This document shows, piece by piece, positions 10,934 to 24,486 of a stretch of 64,000 bases of DNA (within the stretch, counting starts at the first letter, position 1; every line of letters starts with the position of its first letter). Both the position numbers and the translations under genes were made by a program. Under the pieces are notes generated by a model that searched no databases, was not told where the DNA came from, and was given only the letters and a program-made list of their open reading frames with translations. Source of the DNA: Larimichthys crocea (Eukaryota; Chordata; Actinopteri; Sciaenidae); NCBI RefSeq assembly GCF_000972845.2, contig NC_040033.1, positions 610,344 through 674,343 of the forward strand, in the 5' to 3' direction.

Positions 10934-11075
10934 TTAAAGGTGCAGTGTGTCAGATTTGGTGGCAGACATGTAATATAATATTCACAGTGGCAGTGTGTTT
11001 CTACAGACAAACCAGTGAGTCCAGGCAGGGCCTGAAAGTGTTTGAGGAGATGCAACCATCACACTGAACCTTTAA
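10934..11075. mobile_element. Small MITE-like element, family A, with terminal inverted repeats
   Basis: The left end, ttaaaggtgcagtgtgtcag, and the reverse complement of the right end, ttaaaggttcagtgtgat, are matching inverted termini. The element is about 142 bp with no coding capacity. The ends match the well-known fish repeat with TTAAAGGTCCAGTGTGTAAGA termini. It lies between the two genes. Confidence 0.7.
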
Positions 11076-11187
11076 GATACATAAAACATTATTATAGATT
11101 ATCACATTTAACAGGAAACACACACTGTGGCTGAAAGATGAAATAAATTCCAGTAAGTGACCTAATGCTAAATATGAACCTGTATGA

Positions 11188-11790
11188 AGACAGACAGGCA
11201 GACACACACACAGACAGACAGGTGGACACACACACAGACAGACAGACAGGCAGACACACACACAGACAGACAGGTGGACAGACACACACACACACACAGA
11301 CAGACAGACAGACAGGTGGACACACAGACAGACAGACAGACAGACAGGTGGACACACACACAGACAGACACACACACAGACAGACAGATACACAGACAGA
11401 CACACAGACAGACACACACACACAGACACACACACAGACAGGCAGACAGATAGACAGACAGGTGGACACACACACACAGACAGACACACACACACACACA
11501 GGGAGACAGACAGACAGACACACACACACAGGGAGACAGACAGACAGACACACACACACACACAGGGAGACTGACAGACAGACACACACACACACAGACA
11601 GACAGTTGGACAGACAGACAGACAGGTGGACAGACAGGTGGACACACACACACAGACACACAGACAGTTGGACAGACAGACAGACAGGTGGACAGACAGA
11701 CAGACAGACAGGTGGACAGACAGGTGGACACACACACAGAGACACACAGACTGACAGACACACAGACAGGTGGACAGACAGACAGGTGGT
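11188..11790. repeat. (CA)n/(GACA)n composite satellite between the two genes
   Basis: About 600 bp of variable tandem units built from cacacaca, gacagacagaca and gacaggtggaca. The open frames on both strands encode only Thr-His-Asp-Arg or Cys-Leu-Ser-Val patterns and are not genes. The array lies about 500 bp upstream of the dip2c start region. Confidence 0.95.
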
Positions 11791-11814
11791 CCTCCAGGTG
11801 TCCGTGCACCGTCA

Positions 11815-12314
11815 TGTGCTGTAGGTGTGGTTGCTCCTCGCGCCCCCTGCAGGTGATGTCCGGCAGCGCCTCCTCCTCCTCGCGCCCTCCCTCCTCCGTG
11901 CAGTCACGTGACAGCAGCGTTAGAAGCTGCAAACGGCGCGAGCCTCCTCCTCCTCCTCCTCCTCCTCCTCCTCATCATCATCATCATCATCACCGCCACC
12001 TTCACCACCACAACCACCGCAGCGGCAGCGGACAGAGAGCCGACCCGAGGAGCCCAGCGGCGGTCTGCAGCGATTCGAGGAGCCGGGCGTCATGGCGGAG
12101 CTCCGTTAGGACGACGCAGATTTATTTTTCACCTCCTTTGTTCTCCCTCGACGCCGTTTTTTCACGCGCCTCCGCCGAGGAGGGGCCGCCGAGGAGAAGC
12201 AGGAGGAGGCGGCGGCAGCAGCCAGCACTAGCGGCGGCGGCGGAGGAGGAGGCGGCGGCGGAGGAGGCGGAGGAGTCGACCCAGCAGGGAGGTGTTTTCT
12301 CCGGTACGAGCCGA
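11815..12314 (+). promoter_or_regulatory. GC-rich 5' region and 5' UTR of dip2c
   Basis: Base composition changes abruptly from CA-rich satellite to CpG-rich DNA with (CCT)n, (CAT)n, (GGA)n and (CGG)n tracts. This fits a CpG-island promoter and 5' UTR for the ATG at 12315. There is no TATA box in a convincing position. The exact transcription start cannot be read from sequence. Confidence 0.6.
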
Positions 12315-12799
12315 ATGGCGGACCGTGAGGCGTCGCCGATACCGTTGGAGATCCGAGCCCGGCTGGCGGAGCTGGAGCTGGAGCTGTCAGAGGGTAAGAC
12401 ACAAGCTCCTTCTCCTCCTCCTCCTCCTCCTCCTCCTCCTTTCCCTCGTTATCTCATCACCTCCATCACCATCCCCATCCACACCGGGAGCCTTCCTTCT
12501 AACGGAATCTGAACCGTTCATTCCTGCGGCCCCCTCCTCCTCCTCCTCCTCCACCCGCTCCTCCCCATCCAGATGTTTGTGTCAGCCGGCCTGGTCAGCT
12601 CTGTGTAGCCGGGAGAGGGTGCGCGCAGAGCGGGGACACGCTGCGGGTCGGGTCGCTGTCTTTGTCTCTGCTGCGGTGCTGCAAAAAAAAAAAAAAAAAA
12701 AACACCCGACCTCCTCTCTCCTGGTTTCTCCTCCTCTCCTGGTTTGTGTCCGAAAACCAACCCGGTGTTTGACCTTGAGATGTTGACACAATCAGCCTT

Positions 12800-12857
<58 letters not shown>

Positions 12858-13534
12858 ATAGCATTGCAATGCGTGACAGAGCAGGGCCAGTTTCTCAGCC
12901 TCCTCCTGCCTCCTCCTCCTGCCTCCTCCTCCTGCCTCCTCTCGGTGTTTTTGGGGCCTGCAGAGCAGCTGAGGATGAGGAAGGATGCTTGGGAATATTT
13001 CTCCCCGCCCCTCTTCCTCTTCCTCTTCCTCCACACACACACACACACACACTCCTTTCCATTGAATCTCAATCACAGCGATCCACCCTAACCCTCACCC
13101 CTGATAGGAGCGGGGCATGTCCGCCTTATATAACGGGAGGAGAGAGGAGGTGCATCTTTTATTCATGCAGGCTGTGTGAGGCCTGCGTGGTGTAGGGAGC
13201 GAGCCCGGGTGGATGCACGCTGGATGCGAGCCACCCTGTTGCATGAAAATGTGCATTTCCTCTGAGCGATGGAGCTGCAGCAGCAGCTGATGTGTTGATT
13301 CACTGTCAGTCACTCGTGTCAGGTCTGCAGAACCTGCAGTGAATGAATAAAACAGCCTCTCCTGCAGTGATCCTGAACGCACCGTCTCAGGTTCTCCAGG
13401 CGTGACGACGTAGAATAAATGTTTCTTTATAATTCAGCATTAAAAAAAGTGTCAGACTGTCATAAATCTGCAGCTTTTAATCCCCTAAAAAATCTGATCG
13501 TTCATAAAAAGCCTTTTTTTTGTGTCACTGCAGT

Positions 13535-13579
<45 letters not shown>

Positions 13580-13721
13580 TGGCAGCTGCAGGCCCGTCCT
13601 AATCCAGGCGAGAGTGTTTATCAGAGCAGAACCTGCTGCTGGCAGATGTTATTAATGATGGAAACGGCGGGAGGAAGTGGAAAACGTCACGCCCCGAACG
13701 TCAGACAGCATCCCGACATTC

Positions 13722-13781
<60 letters not shown>

Positions 13782-13879
13782 GGTGGATCACAGCCTGACA
13801 GGCCTCCTGATAGTGTGATGGACGTGTCAGAGTGTGTGTGTGTGTGTCAGTCACTGGAAAACACAGGGCGGGAACTGTT

Positions 13880-13918
<39 letters not shown>

Positions 13919-16900
13919 TCATTACAAAATAAGAGCATGACATATCTGACAAACAGTCCGAATATATCAAGTTTAGAGCTGCGACAAGTCGACGATTTGC
14001 AACAATTATGATAATCAGTTCGTCGTTAAGTCGGTATTTTTCCAGCTTCTCATTCGTGATTATTTGCAGGTTTTCCTCGTCAGACGTCAGACGTCACCTC
14101 AAACTCGACGTTTCTCGATGTTTTCTAACATTTTATCGACCGTAATCATTTGCAGATTCATCAGCAATAGAAATAATTCAAAGTTCTTATTTGTTCGTAC
14201 ACACATGAACATAAAATCAAACTCAGCAGACAGTTTATCCGACGTACAGACATGTTTACAAAGGCCTACAGCAAATCAACATCGTCTCATACGTCCTACC
14301 AACTAAAAACATCGTCACAGACAAAACTTTACATTTATCTGGCACTTCTGTTTGGTCGCCTGACAAACATCTTGGTGATACAGGTACTGCCACGCCCGGC
14401 TGTTCACTCCAACATAAATTATTTTTTTAGTTTAGAAGAAGTGAAATCAGTTCATTTCCCCTTCGCCTCGCTTAAATAAAATGTTTAACCAATCCTCCTC
14501 GCTCAAAACAAGGTAGGTTTATTAATTCCTCTCAATGAATCTTCCCTCTGTCGGCGATAGTGACAGTTTCTCTGAATAAATTGTCACTTTAATAGTTCAT
14601 TGGAGTTCAAACAAACATGCAGAAATCCATTAGAAAAGCAGCAAATTCACACGTGTGAGAAGCTCGATAAGTAACCGGAGTGACGATCGTCAAGTGGTTG
14701 GACCGTCAAAGAGAGGAGTGAGCGCTGGCTCCTCGAGGATTAACAAAGTTTTCAATCCTCAAAGACGTCCGCGGCCGTCTGAGCGCACGGAGCCGCCGCT
14801 CTTATTGAAATTCAAAGCATCGAAACCTCAGGCAACAATTTCCCGTCAGGTTTGAAGGGTCGCACCGCGGGATGAAACTCTGAGGAGACGAAACCGGCGC
14901 TCCACCTGTTTATTGGATAAACTCAGCAATCAAGCCGAGCTCGGGCAGATAAGCCTCTCTCTCCCGCCTCCCCTCGCTCAGTGTCGCCCAAATCGCATCA
15001 TCTCTCGCCGTATTACCGTGACCTCTAGGCGTTAAGGCGAGCGGGTGCAGGACGTCCCTCTGTGGAGGTGTCTGACAAACTCTGGAGATGTCCAGCAGAC
15101 CACAGAGTAACCGTTAAAAGCCTGATGCTCTTGGTGTGTTTAAATATCCTCGTGCATTGTTTTGCAAGAAAGCAGCAGGAGCAGTGTGTGTGTGTGTGTG
15201 AGTTAAATATTAAACTATCTGACCGGGAGAAACAAATCAACAAAACGCAGCTCAGGTATGAAACTGACGGCACATTTCACATCATGTCATCATTGTTTTT
15301 TAATCTGTATTCACTGGAGGTGATTGCGGTTGTTCTCTCCCAAAAATCCTGCAAAAAAAATGCAAAATGCAGTGTTGCAGTTTACCGCCTGTCACCCTCC
15401 GTTAACACTGAGTTAAGAGTTTTTTTATTTTTGCATACATGTTAACAGTAAACGTGCATCTGCGGCCCGAAGCAGAACGTTTCAGGTCAGCGTATCTGCA
15501 ACAAAGTCTTTACTAGGGGATGTTCACGAATAATCTATGATTAATTATCCAGTGTCGTGCAGGGAGGTTGATTCATCTCAATGAATGAAATAAACTGCCG
15601 TGAATGGAGCTTTAGTACGTGTTTTTTTTGCAAACACAGTGTGTGTAGTATGTGGTCATGGTGGCGGTACAGGAGCCACCGTGGAGTCAAACGGGAGATT
15701 TGTTTTCGTCGCTCTCTGCTGTTCTTCTAAGCAGTTTAGTGCTCAGTAGATCCGTGGATTTATTTAAAGTTAAGTCGATGTTTTAAATTCAGCATCTGTC
15801 CTGATTAGTCGACCTTCTGAAGGTTGGCCTCAAGGTTGCAACATCGATGGATTTAAGCCTGGAAAGTAATGACAGTGATTGTTTTATTCAATGATTAATC
15901 AGCTTCATCATCTGAAGATGTCGAATTGGACTCAGTTGCGGACCTGCTGGAAGACGTCCATTGAGAATTAGCTGGGTCAAGCAGCTGGAAGTCGACCAAT
16001 CACTGAGCTTTGGGGAGTGGTTAAGATGGTGATGTAACTCTTAGACAACACAAGCAACCAGAGTTTTTAAAGCCCTAAATCAGGCCCGATTCTGCCCGTC
16101 TACGGAGCTGGAGAGAGTTTGAATGCTTTTAAAATATCCGAGCGGTGCTGGTGCAGCTGTGCCTCAATAAAACACCATAATATCTATTTACAGTCACAGT
16201 ATTTACATTACGGACACGTTTGGGATCTGTATGGAGGTTCGATGGTCAGTAACATGGACTAAATTTAACAGAACAAAAGCCGTGATGATGATGATGATGA
16301 TGTTCTCCCGGTTTAAACTCCAAGGCGAGTTGAGCGTCGGCTCAGCGAGGGGTGCGTTGGCGTGTTATTAGAATAGAGCAGTTGTCAGTCATTTGTCGGA
16401 GATGACGCCTGTCTCCATCAGACGCCTGTTGAGCTTCATCACACCACAATGAGGAGAAGTAAAACTGTAGGCCGGATCTGTGGGTGTGTTGTGTAACACG
16501 ACTGTTATGGTGATTTAAAAGACTTCGATAATTATGATTATTTTAAACTTTCATCAGGGCTCCTGAGCTACGCTGACTCTGCTTCACCTGATCTAATGAC
16601 ACATTTTACACATGGATGATGGATGTATTGATTCTGCTTCATTCGTTATTGATTCTTGATCAGTTTGGGAAAACAGTGATCTGTGGGTCGAACCGAAGCA
16701 GCAGTCGTCCTCCAAAATGGATGCAATGACAGAATATTTGTACAGTAACAGCATTTGTTGCCTGCGGGACATGAATAATATTATAATGTTGGATTATCAC
16801 CATCTGTAAGCTCAGTTGGGGAAGCAGCGGCGCTCCATCAAACACATGGACTACGTAAGCTTTGGTCCGTTTCTTCGTCTCCGCCGTGACTCCTTCTTGT

Positions 16901-18995
16901 TTGTGGGATGAGCAACATACCGATACAAGGGACCAATAACCTTGGAGGTTTCACATATGTTAAAATAATAAAGCGTTATTGTTAGACAATGAAGATGAAG
17001 CTTTGCTTGAACATGAGCAGAAGTGGTTCAGTTGCAGATTTCTGATATCGTTGGAAATTCATAATTCAACAAACACAAAGATAGATAGATATTTTCCCCA
17101 ACATAACTCAACTTTATTGACTTTTAGTTGGCAAACTTACAGCTCCTCTGATTTATCTACCTTTCTCCTCCCGGCATCAGAGCGTTTATTATAATACAAA
17201 CAATCTGACAGGTCAGACGGCCAATTAGAGAAGAGATCTAACAGGTAAATGTCAGGAATGTGCAGGTCAAGTCAAGTTGTTAGACAAATATTCAAACATT
17301 GTGTTAATTTGCACATTAACAACTGATCGACCTGAACCTCGAACTCATCAGCTCCACAGCCGCGCTGCTGTTTTCATTCAGACGACATCTCAAAGTGTGT
17401 TTGAAGAGAATCCCGCAGCTCAGAAACAGTTTGTCTGTTTGTTTGTCGACAGCTTAACCTCGTAATTAGTTCAAAGTGGGGACTGGGAGAGGCGTCGCTA
17501 GTGCCGAGTCTAATTCTGATAATTGACGAACCGTTGGTGTCGTTTATCGAGTGAAGACGCCAAACGTTTGCTGGTTTCAGCCTCACGAAGCAGAGAGCGA
17601 CATCGGATCACTCCCAGTACTGATTGACTGATGAACTGTTGTCATTATTTTTGACACATTATAGAGTTAATGTGTCAAAAATAATGACAAATACACATCG
17701 CAAGTTATCAGAACGTCTTATTAAGATTCAGAGAACAAGCGTAGCCGCTTTGACCAGCGAATCTTCAGATATCAGCTGACATGTATGGACCTTTAAAGAC
17801 AATTTCTATACAATTAAATATAGATTTTTATATTCAGTTTTATATATTCTGATAACCGCACCGGTGTTTTGGATTTAGTGACATCTCGTGGTGAAGCTGC
17901 AGTCCAAACTGTGACGGACAGAAGGCTGCGTTACAGTTTTCCTCCATTTCTCAAAACAACACGGACAAAACCTCCAAACCACTTGGCAATTGTTCACAGC
18001 AGAGCTGTATTTCTCGTTGATTTCATCACATTGCAAATGTCTTAGTTCATCTTTGCAAATGATTAAGTCCAGTTAGCCTGAAGAGAATAGATCCTGTTGA
18101 TCTAAACGGATTGATTCTCAGTCTGATGGTTGTTCTCTCCAAAACATGTCAGCATCATGTCACAATTAGTCAACATGAATGCCACATACTGTATTTATTT
18201 ACAGCACTGTGGGCTACATATACTTTTCCTTGTTTTTGTTGATGTGTTTATATAACAGTATTTTTTTTGCTTTATACATTTTCTTTTTGCTCTGATGTGG
18301 AGGTTACTTTAGCACGAGTGCAATGTGTGACGTCAAACCTCAGAGGCTGCTCTGTGTTCTGTTAGCTCGACAAACAAACTAGTCCAGTAACCACCGTGAA
18401 TGAAGGACTGGGCTGAGACTGAGAGACGATGCGTTTTGGAGGTACTGACTATTTATATTTATATCTGCACGCTGAGCTATGGTGCTGAACTGTGAGACTG
18501 CTTTGCCCAATGATCTTAGAGTTTCGAGACATGAGCCAAACCAATGGAGAAAAACTAAGGGGCAGTATTTAGTTTGTCTATTCTGGGCTCCTGTAGAAAC
18601 ATGAAGCTCATGAAGGTAGCAAACACACAATCAGGTGATTATTCTGCCTGTAAATCATCCTGAATCTTAAACACCGGACCTTTACGTAATCCCTAAAGCA
18701 CAAAAAGGCAGAATATTTTCTGTTTTTAGCCTCTGAAATATGAAGATTCGAATATTTTTGGGTTTTGGACTACTTGTCGGTCGACAGTGAGAATCTAGGA
18801 TGGATTTCCTGGTGATGATAATTGGGAGGTTGAACAATATTGCAGATAATTAAGCCTTAAGCGGTATGTTAATTGAAAAAGTAAGTGCAAGGCTCTGCCA
18901 TGCGTTGTCGGACAATCCACAGTCCACACGGGTCCCTGCATGTGAGTATGACAGCCCAAGGTCCCAACGCATGACGCATGCTTCAGTCCTGTGTG

Positions 18996-19034
<39 letters not shown>

Positions 19035-19160
19035 GTGTGCGTGCCTGCTGGAGGTAGATTTGGTTACCATGGTGGCTTTGTGGGTGGACTGTCTGTTTAT
19101 GATGATGTGATAAAGGAGAAAGAGGGAGCCATCAAATAAAAAGCAGGATGTTAAGGAATA

Positions 19161-19195
<35 letters not shown>

Positions 19196-20897
19196 TAGAT
19201 AATCAGCCATTTGATTCCAATCGGACTCGGTGCTACGACATTTTTTCGAGGAGTTAGAAGCAGAAAATGTCTCTGAAATTGAATCCGCCTACTGTAAATG
19301 TCAAGTTTTAATATCAGTCCGTCTCGATAAAGGCGTGAGGAGACAGAAAAGGACCAGACGAGACAAGATCGGGGTTGCACGTCATTCTGGGGAAAAATTC
19401 AGAAGTTAGAGAGCGAGAATCGACAGCGCCGGTTGCCAGGTTACCACTGGCACCCATTTAGACCCATCAGTTTTTAACATGTAAAAATATGGACAGCAAT
19501 ATAATATAAATATAATATACTGTACGTTGCATTAGTGGTTTAAACATTGCTGTGACAGTTTCGGCAACCTAAAAAATGTTGCCCACCTGTTGCCAACCTG
19601 GCAAAGTAAAAACTTACATGTTGTATAATGTGATTTGCAATCCAGCAGCGAGCACAGAGCGACAATATCAACTTAAATATTCTCTGATGAAGTTTGTTTG
19701 TTTGCTGTCGCAGACTGTGCATAGTTACATGAGTGCACAATCCACATGAGAAATCTCATATCAGCTGGTCCTGTGACCGATAACACATGAGTATCAAAAC
19801 AAAACCAGCCGTGTGTAGACATGCTGTGGAGGAAAAGTGTTTCCTACAGGCGACTAGTGGTGGGCGGATCGATCCAAATATCGATAGTATCAATACCAAG
19901 TCGGTATCGGATCGATGCAACACTGGTGAGTTCGATTCTTTACTCTCTTTACTCGCCAAAGAGGAAACAGTCAGGTCGCTGGACTCGCCACTCTTGTGTC
20001 AGCGCAGAGCAGGCACACTTTGCACTCCCTCCACCCTCTTGTGTTTAAATGTTGCGCCATCACGTCACGTGAACTAGTATCGATACCAAGTCGGTATCGG
20101 ATTGATACTAACCTGGTGAGTTCGATTCTTTACTTTAAGTTCTGCTCTTGTTTGCAATGCTGCGGTTTCAAAGAGGAAACAGACAGGTCGCCGGACTCGC
20201 CACTCCTGTGTCAGCGCAGAGCAGGCACACTTTGCACTCCCTCCACCCTCTTGTGTTTGGATGTTGCGCCGTCACGTGACGTGGAGGACGTTGTTGCTTT
20301 TGTTGTTGAGAATTTTTATTACATTTTTGTATTATAGTTTCTCAACAGAAACTTGTTTGCTTTAATCTGTTTACGCACTTTTCATTTAATGATAAAGCGT
20401 TTTCTATTTAATTATAAACTTTGTCCTAATTCTGTCCTGGGTTTGAACTATTTAAAAATAAAAAAGGAAACATCACAAAACTTTTACACTTAAAAAATTA
20501 ATCGAGATTTAGCAATTCAATGATGCATTCACCTTATTTATTGAAAAGTATCAGTATCGGCGATACTGGCCCGTATTTACTTGGTATCGGATCCATTCCA
20601 AAATATGCAGTATGGCACAGAACCACAGACGATATCTGAGGTTTGAACCTGTTAAAATGAGTTTTCAGAGTTTCTTCTCGTCGTCTGAAAAGCTCGCAGA
20701 CCTTTACGGCTCACACGATCTCAGCGGGCAGGAAAAACTCCAACCTGCAGCCGGCCGACATCGATTCTCTCTCAGCTGTGTGCCGTTAAAACAGCCGAGT
20801 GTCAGAGAGCAGGGAGGAGGAGGAGGAGGAGGAGGAGGAGGAGAGGGAGCGAGGAGCGAGGAGGAAAGTAATTAGGGCTGCCAATACTGACTGGTAT

Positions 20898-20957
<60 letters not shown>

Positions 20958-21161
20958 GGCAGGTATCATTAGCCGACTTCTCACATCTGACGCTCCAAAT
21001 CCAAGATGGCCGTTTCAGCGCCTCCTCCTCCTCCTCCTCCTCCTCCTCCTCCTCTTTCTTCTTCTTCTTCTTCTTCTTCGGGAGAACCGTTGCTAGGCAA
21101 CTCCCTCCCTGCTCTGCTGCGCTGCAAGTGGAAGATGGCGTCTCCCTGTGGACCGTGCGTA

Positions 21162-21211
<50 letters not shown>

Positions 21212-21262
21212 GAAGAAGCAGGAATGTTGTTATGCTGCGGTTGATCTGAGGAAAGGCCTCAG

Positions 21263-21300
<38 letters not shown>

Positions 21301-21440
21301 CACTCAGCAGAACAGATGAGCAGATTGGACCCAGATGTTCTGGCCGTCCTCCACGGTCAGATTGTGAAATGCAGACTGTTGTTGTTCCTCATCTGCTGCT
21401 CTATTTTCTAAAACATCTAACTATCAAACTATCTATCAAA

Positions 21441-21478
<38 letters not shown>

Positions 21479-24436
21479 GTTTCTCGTCTTGGTGAATTGA
21501 ACAGAGCGTGCTGTGTGCAGCTCGGCGTGAACTTGATTTGTAGTCCGGGAGTCCAGGAGCGAACGCGTTGTTCATACCGAGCCGATCCAAAGATGATCCA
21601 CCTCTCTGAGGAATGGCTCCGTTTTGGAAACTGGATCTCGACAATCGCAGCCGGCTGTCAATATTTTGTTTGCGTGCGTGGATTCATGAACACGAAAACA
21701 GCTTCAGGTGAAGCAGAGCGCCAACAACGACAAATAAAACTTCAAGGTCTTTTAAGAGAAGCTCATATTTTTTCTTTCATGATAGATGTTTGTGCAGTCA
21801 GTCACCAGGTAAGCCTTTTGAAAAGACCAAAAAAACAATCAATTAATCCTCCTGTCGAGCGTTGTGTGCGTTTCAAAGCCTGATGGATCTTCTTCCTCGG
21901 CGCCGTCGAGCTCCATTGTTGTCCAAAGAAAAACTATTAAAAAAAACGCGTCAATGAGCCGCACTGTTGCTCTGCATCTCGTGTTTCCTTCACCGGCCCA
22001 AATACTCACTAGAGCAACAAATGTGGATTCATCCACCGCGGGAAATAGTCCCCAACAAATATGCTCCTTCCTCCTGTGAGTGATCAGCTGTTTTAGCCTT
22101 TTTTTTAACCGTTCAAACTCATTTATACCTGACCTGACTATGCCGTTCTGTGGCCGTCAAAACAAGAATCAATAATTAGACTTTTAACAGCGTTTAATGG
22201 GGACAAACGAGGAGGTATTAGCTCACATTAGCCCTGCTGCGAGGACCCTCGGGTGCTGTGATTGGCAGGCGGTGGATGTGAAGGAGGGGAGGGCATCAAT
22301 GGTTGCCTAGGCAGCAAAAACCCCCCTCAGGGATTGTAAAGAGCTTCTCCATGGCCGCCCCTCCACCCCGACCTCCGTCTGTCCGTCCAGCACTCTGCTG
22401 TTGTTTTAAAAGTCAGATCTAACTTCTGCTGATGGTCGTTGCTGGGATTGGCCAAGCTGCATCCCATCACCTCCCTGAGCTCTCACATAAAAGACGTGGC
22501 TGAAGGAGGAATAATAAATAAAAGAGAGCTTCTGCACACGCCTCGACGTTCACTGTGCAGCGTGGACACGGTTGTCAGATTGGTTCGTGGGTTGGATTTG
22601 ACCTTTGTCTCCTTTGGGACGTGACACCACAACCGGCTCCCTCCATTGGTTCCAATCTTCTGCAGCACGTTGAACCTCGCTCCACATTGGATCCATCAGA
22701 GTTCTCCTCAGGGTTGTTTTTGGTCTTCAAGGTTCATCTTCTGTGACGGAAAATGACAATTATGCTGAGGCAGATGTGTCCAGTTAACCTTCCATTCGAA
22801 TTGATGTTGAAGGTTTCGCTGCTCTGACTGGTTGTAGGCAACGTTTGGTTGCTTTGACTGGTTGTAGGTCTTGTTTCGTTGCTTTGACTGGTTGTAGGTC
22901 TTGTTTGGTTGCTTTGACTGGTTGTAGGTCTTGTTTCGTTGCTTTGACTGGTTTTGAGTTACATTTCGTTGCTCCAATTAGTTGTAGGTTGTGTTTTGTT
23001 GCTTTTACTGGTTGTAGGCAACGTTTGGTTGCTTTGACTAGTTGTAGGTCTTATTTCGTTGCTTTGACTGGTTTTGAGTCACATTTCGTTGCTCCAATTA
23101 GTTGTAGGTCAGGTTTTGTTGCTCTGGCTCATTGTAGGACACATTTCGTTGCTTTTACTGGTTGTAGGCAACGTTTGGTTGCTTTGACTAGTTGTAGGTC
23201 AGGTTTTGTTGTAGGTCTTGTTTCGTTGCTTTGACTGGTTTTGAGTCACGTTTCGTTGCTCTTACTGGTTGTAGGCAATGTTTCGTTGCTTTGACTAGTT
23301 GTAGGTCACGTCGCATTGCTCTGACTTGTTGTAGGTCTCATTTGGTTGCTCTGATTTGAAGTCCGAGGGTCTATCTAACCATGTTGAGGCATTTTGATCC
23401 ACGCCCGTTGATAACTTGGAAATCAAAACGAACTGAGAGCTTGCAGGCTGATTTGCATTTGTGAAATCGACAACAAAGACAGAAGACAAAGTAAAACTGT
23501 GTTGAGAACATGGATGTTGGCGGTAAACACACACACTCACAGAGCAATTTGGGGTTCAGTATCTAAACAAAGGTTGCTTCATCTGAGCTTGGGAAGCCTG
23601 GACCCTCTGATTACTTGGCAACCTCCGACCTGAGATGTGTTTAAGAGTCCTTTTGGCTTCATATTTTTGAAGAACAGAAGAAATGTGCTGTGACGAAATT
23701 AGAATAACGAACAAACAAACTGACCTTGAGAGGCTCTGTACGTGGAAACAGCCGCTGGTGCTGAACCGAACACTCTGTTTTTCCTTTCTATCTTCATCTC
23801 CACATTATTCATCACACCATTTTGTTTCACATCGTTTTTGAGAGTTATGTTATCTACATTTTATTTTTATTTCATTTTCTTTAATTAACAGTCCAGACAG
23901 AGACGTTAAAAGACTGTGAGAGACAGAAGAGGTTGGTGAGACCAGATTCAAACTTACCGAGGGCGCTCTGCACGGTGTTCGTCCAACACGACTCCGGCAC
24001 CGCCCCCAATCAAACGTGTTTTTCGAATTGAAATTATCTAATAAAGCCCACACCACCGTCGCTGGCTCTCTCACTCTCTATCTATCTCTATTTGTTTGCA
24101 GGGGACATCACTCAGAAGGGTTATGAGAAGAAGAGGCACAAGCTGATCAGGGCATATGTTCCACATGCTGGAGGTAATTTAGCAACCTCTGACCTCCCGC
24201 ACACACTCTCCTCCTCCTCCTCCTCCTCCTCCTCCTCCTCCTCCTCCTCCCCTCAGATAAAATATTCCCATATCACCACGAGGATATCGATCCGGTATCA
24301 TGACAAATACAGTTGCGATGATACTCCCACTCCTATCGATTCAGTCTTCAGCCGCCAACGCTGCCGCCATTAGTGAATGTAGGTTAAGACTCCCTAGAGC
24401 TCAGCTTGGGCCTTCTCCTCTGAATCTGAATCTGAA

Positions 24437-24486
<50 letters not shown>

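Larger units (their letters stand above)
12394..24101 (+). other. dip2c intron 1 (11.7 kb), no gene inside
   Basis: Donor g|gtaaga at 12394 and acceptor tttgcag at 24101. Simple repeats inside include (CTC)n 12405-12440, poly(A) 12681-12701, (TG)n 12803-12853, (CA)n 13534-13577, (GT)n 13724-13777 and 13880-13916, and (GT)n 18991-19043. A hairpin, a hAT-like element, a microsatellite cluster and a 30-bp minisatellite are listed separately. The stretches 13920-17638, 17691-18370, 20616-20815 and 21478-22807 show no coding exon or repeat I can name. Confidence 0.75.

Noticed and set aside
11001..11932. Several overlapping 220-270 codon frames of Cys-Leu-Ser-Val or Thr-Asp-Arg-Gln repeats
   Set aside because: All come from the GACA/CACA satellite and exist in every frame on both strands, as expected for a repeat.
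13534..13916. Frames through alternating (CA)n and (GT)n runs in dip2c intron 1
   Set aside because: They are only dinucleotide translations (His-Thr or Val-Cys).
22845..23234. 130-codon frame with a ten-residue repeat resembling a repeat protein
   Set aside because: The 30-bp minisatellite explains it. It has no splice context, no conserved ends and diverging units without codon-position bias that I can see.
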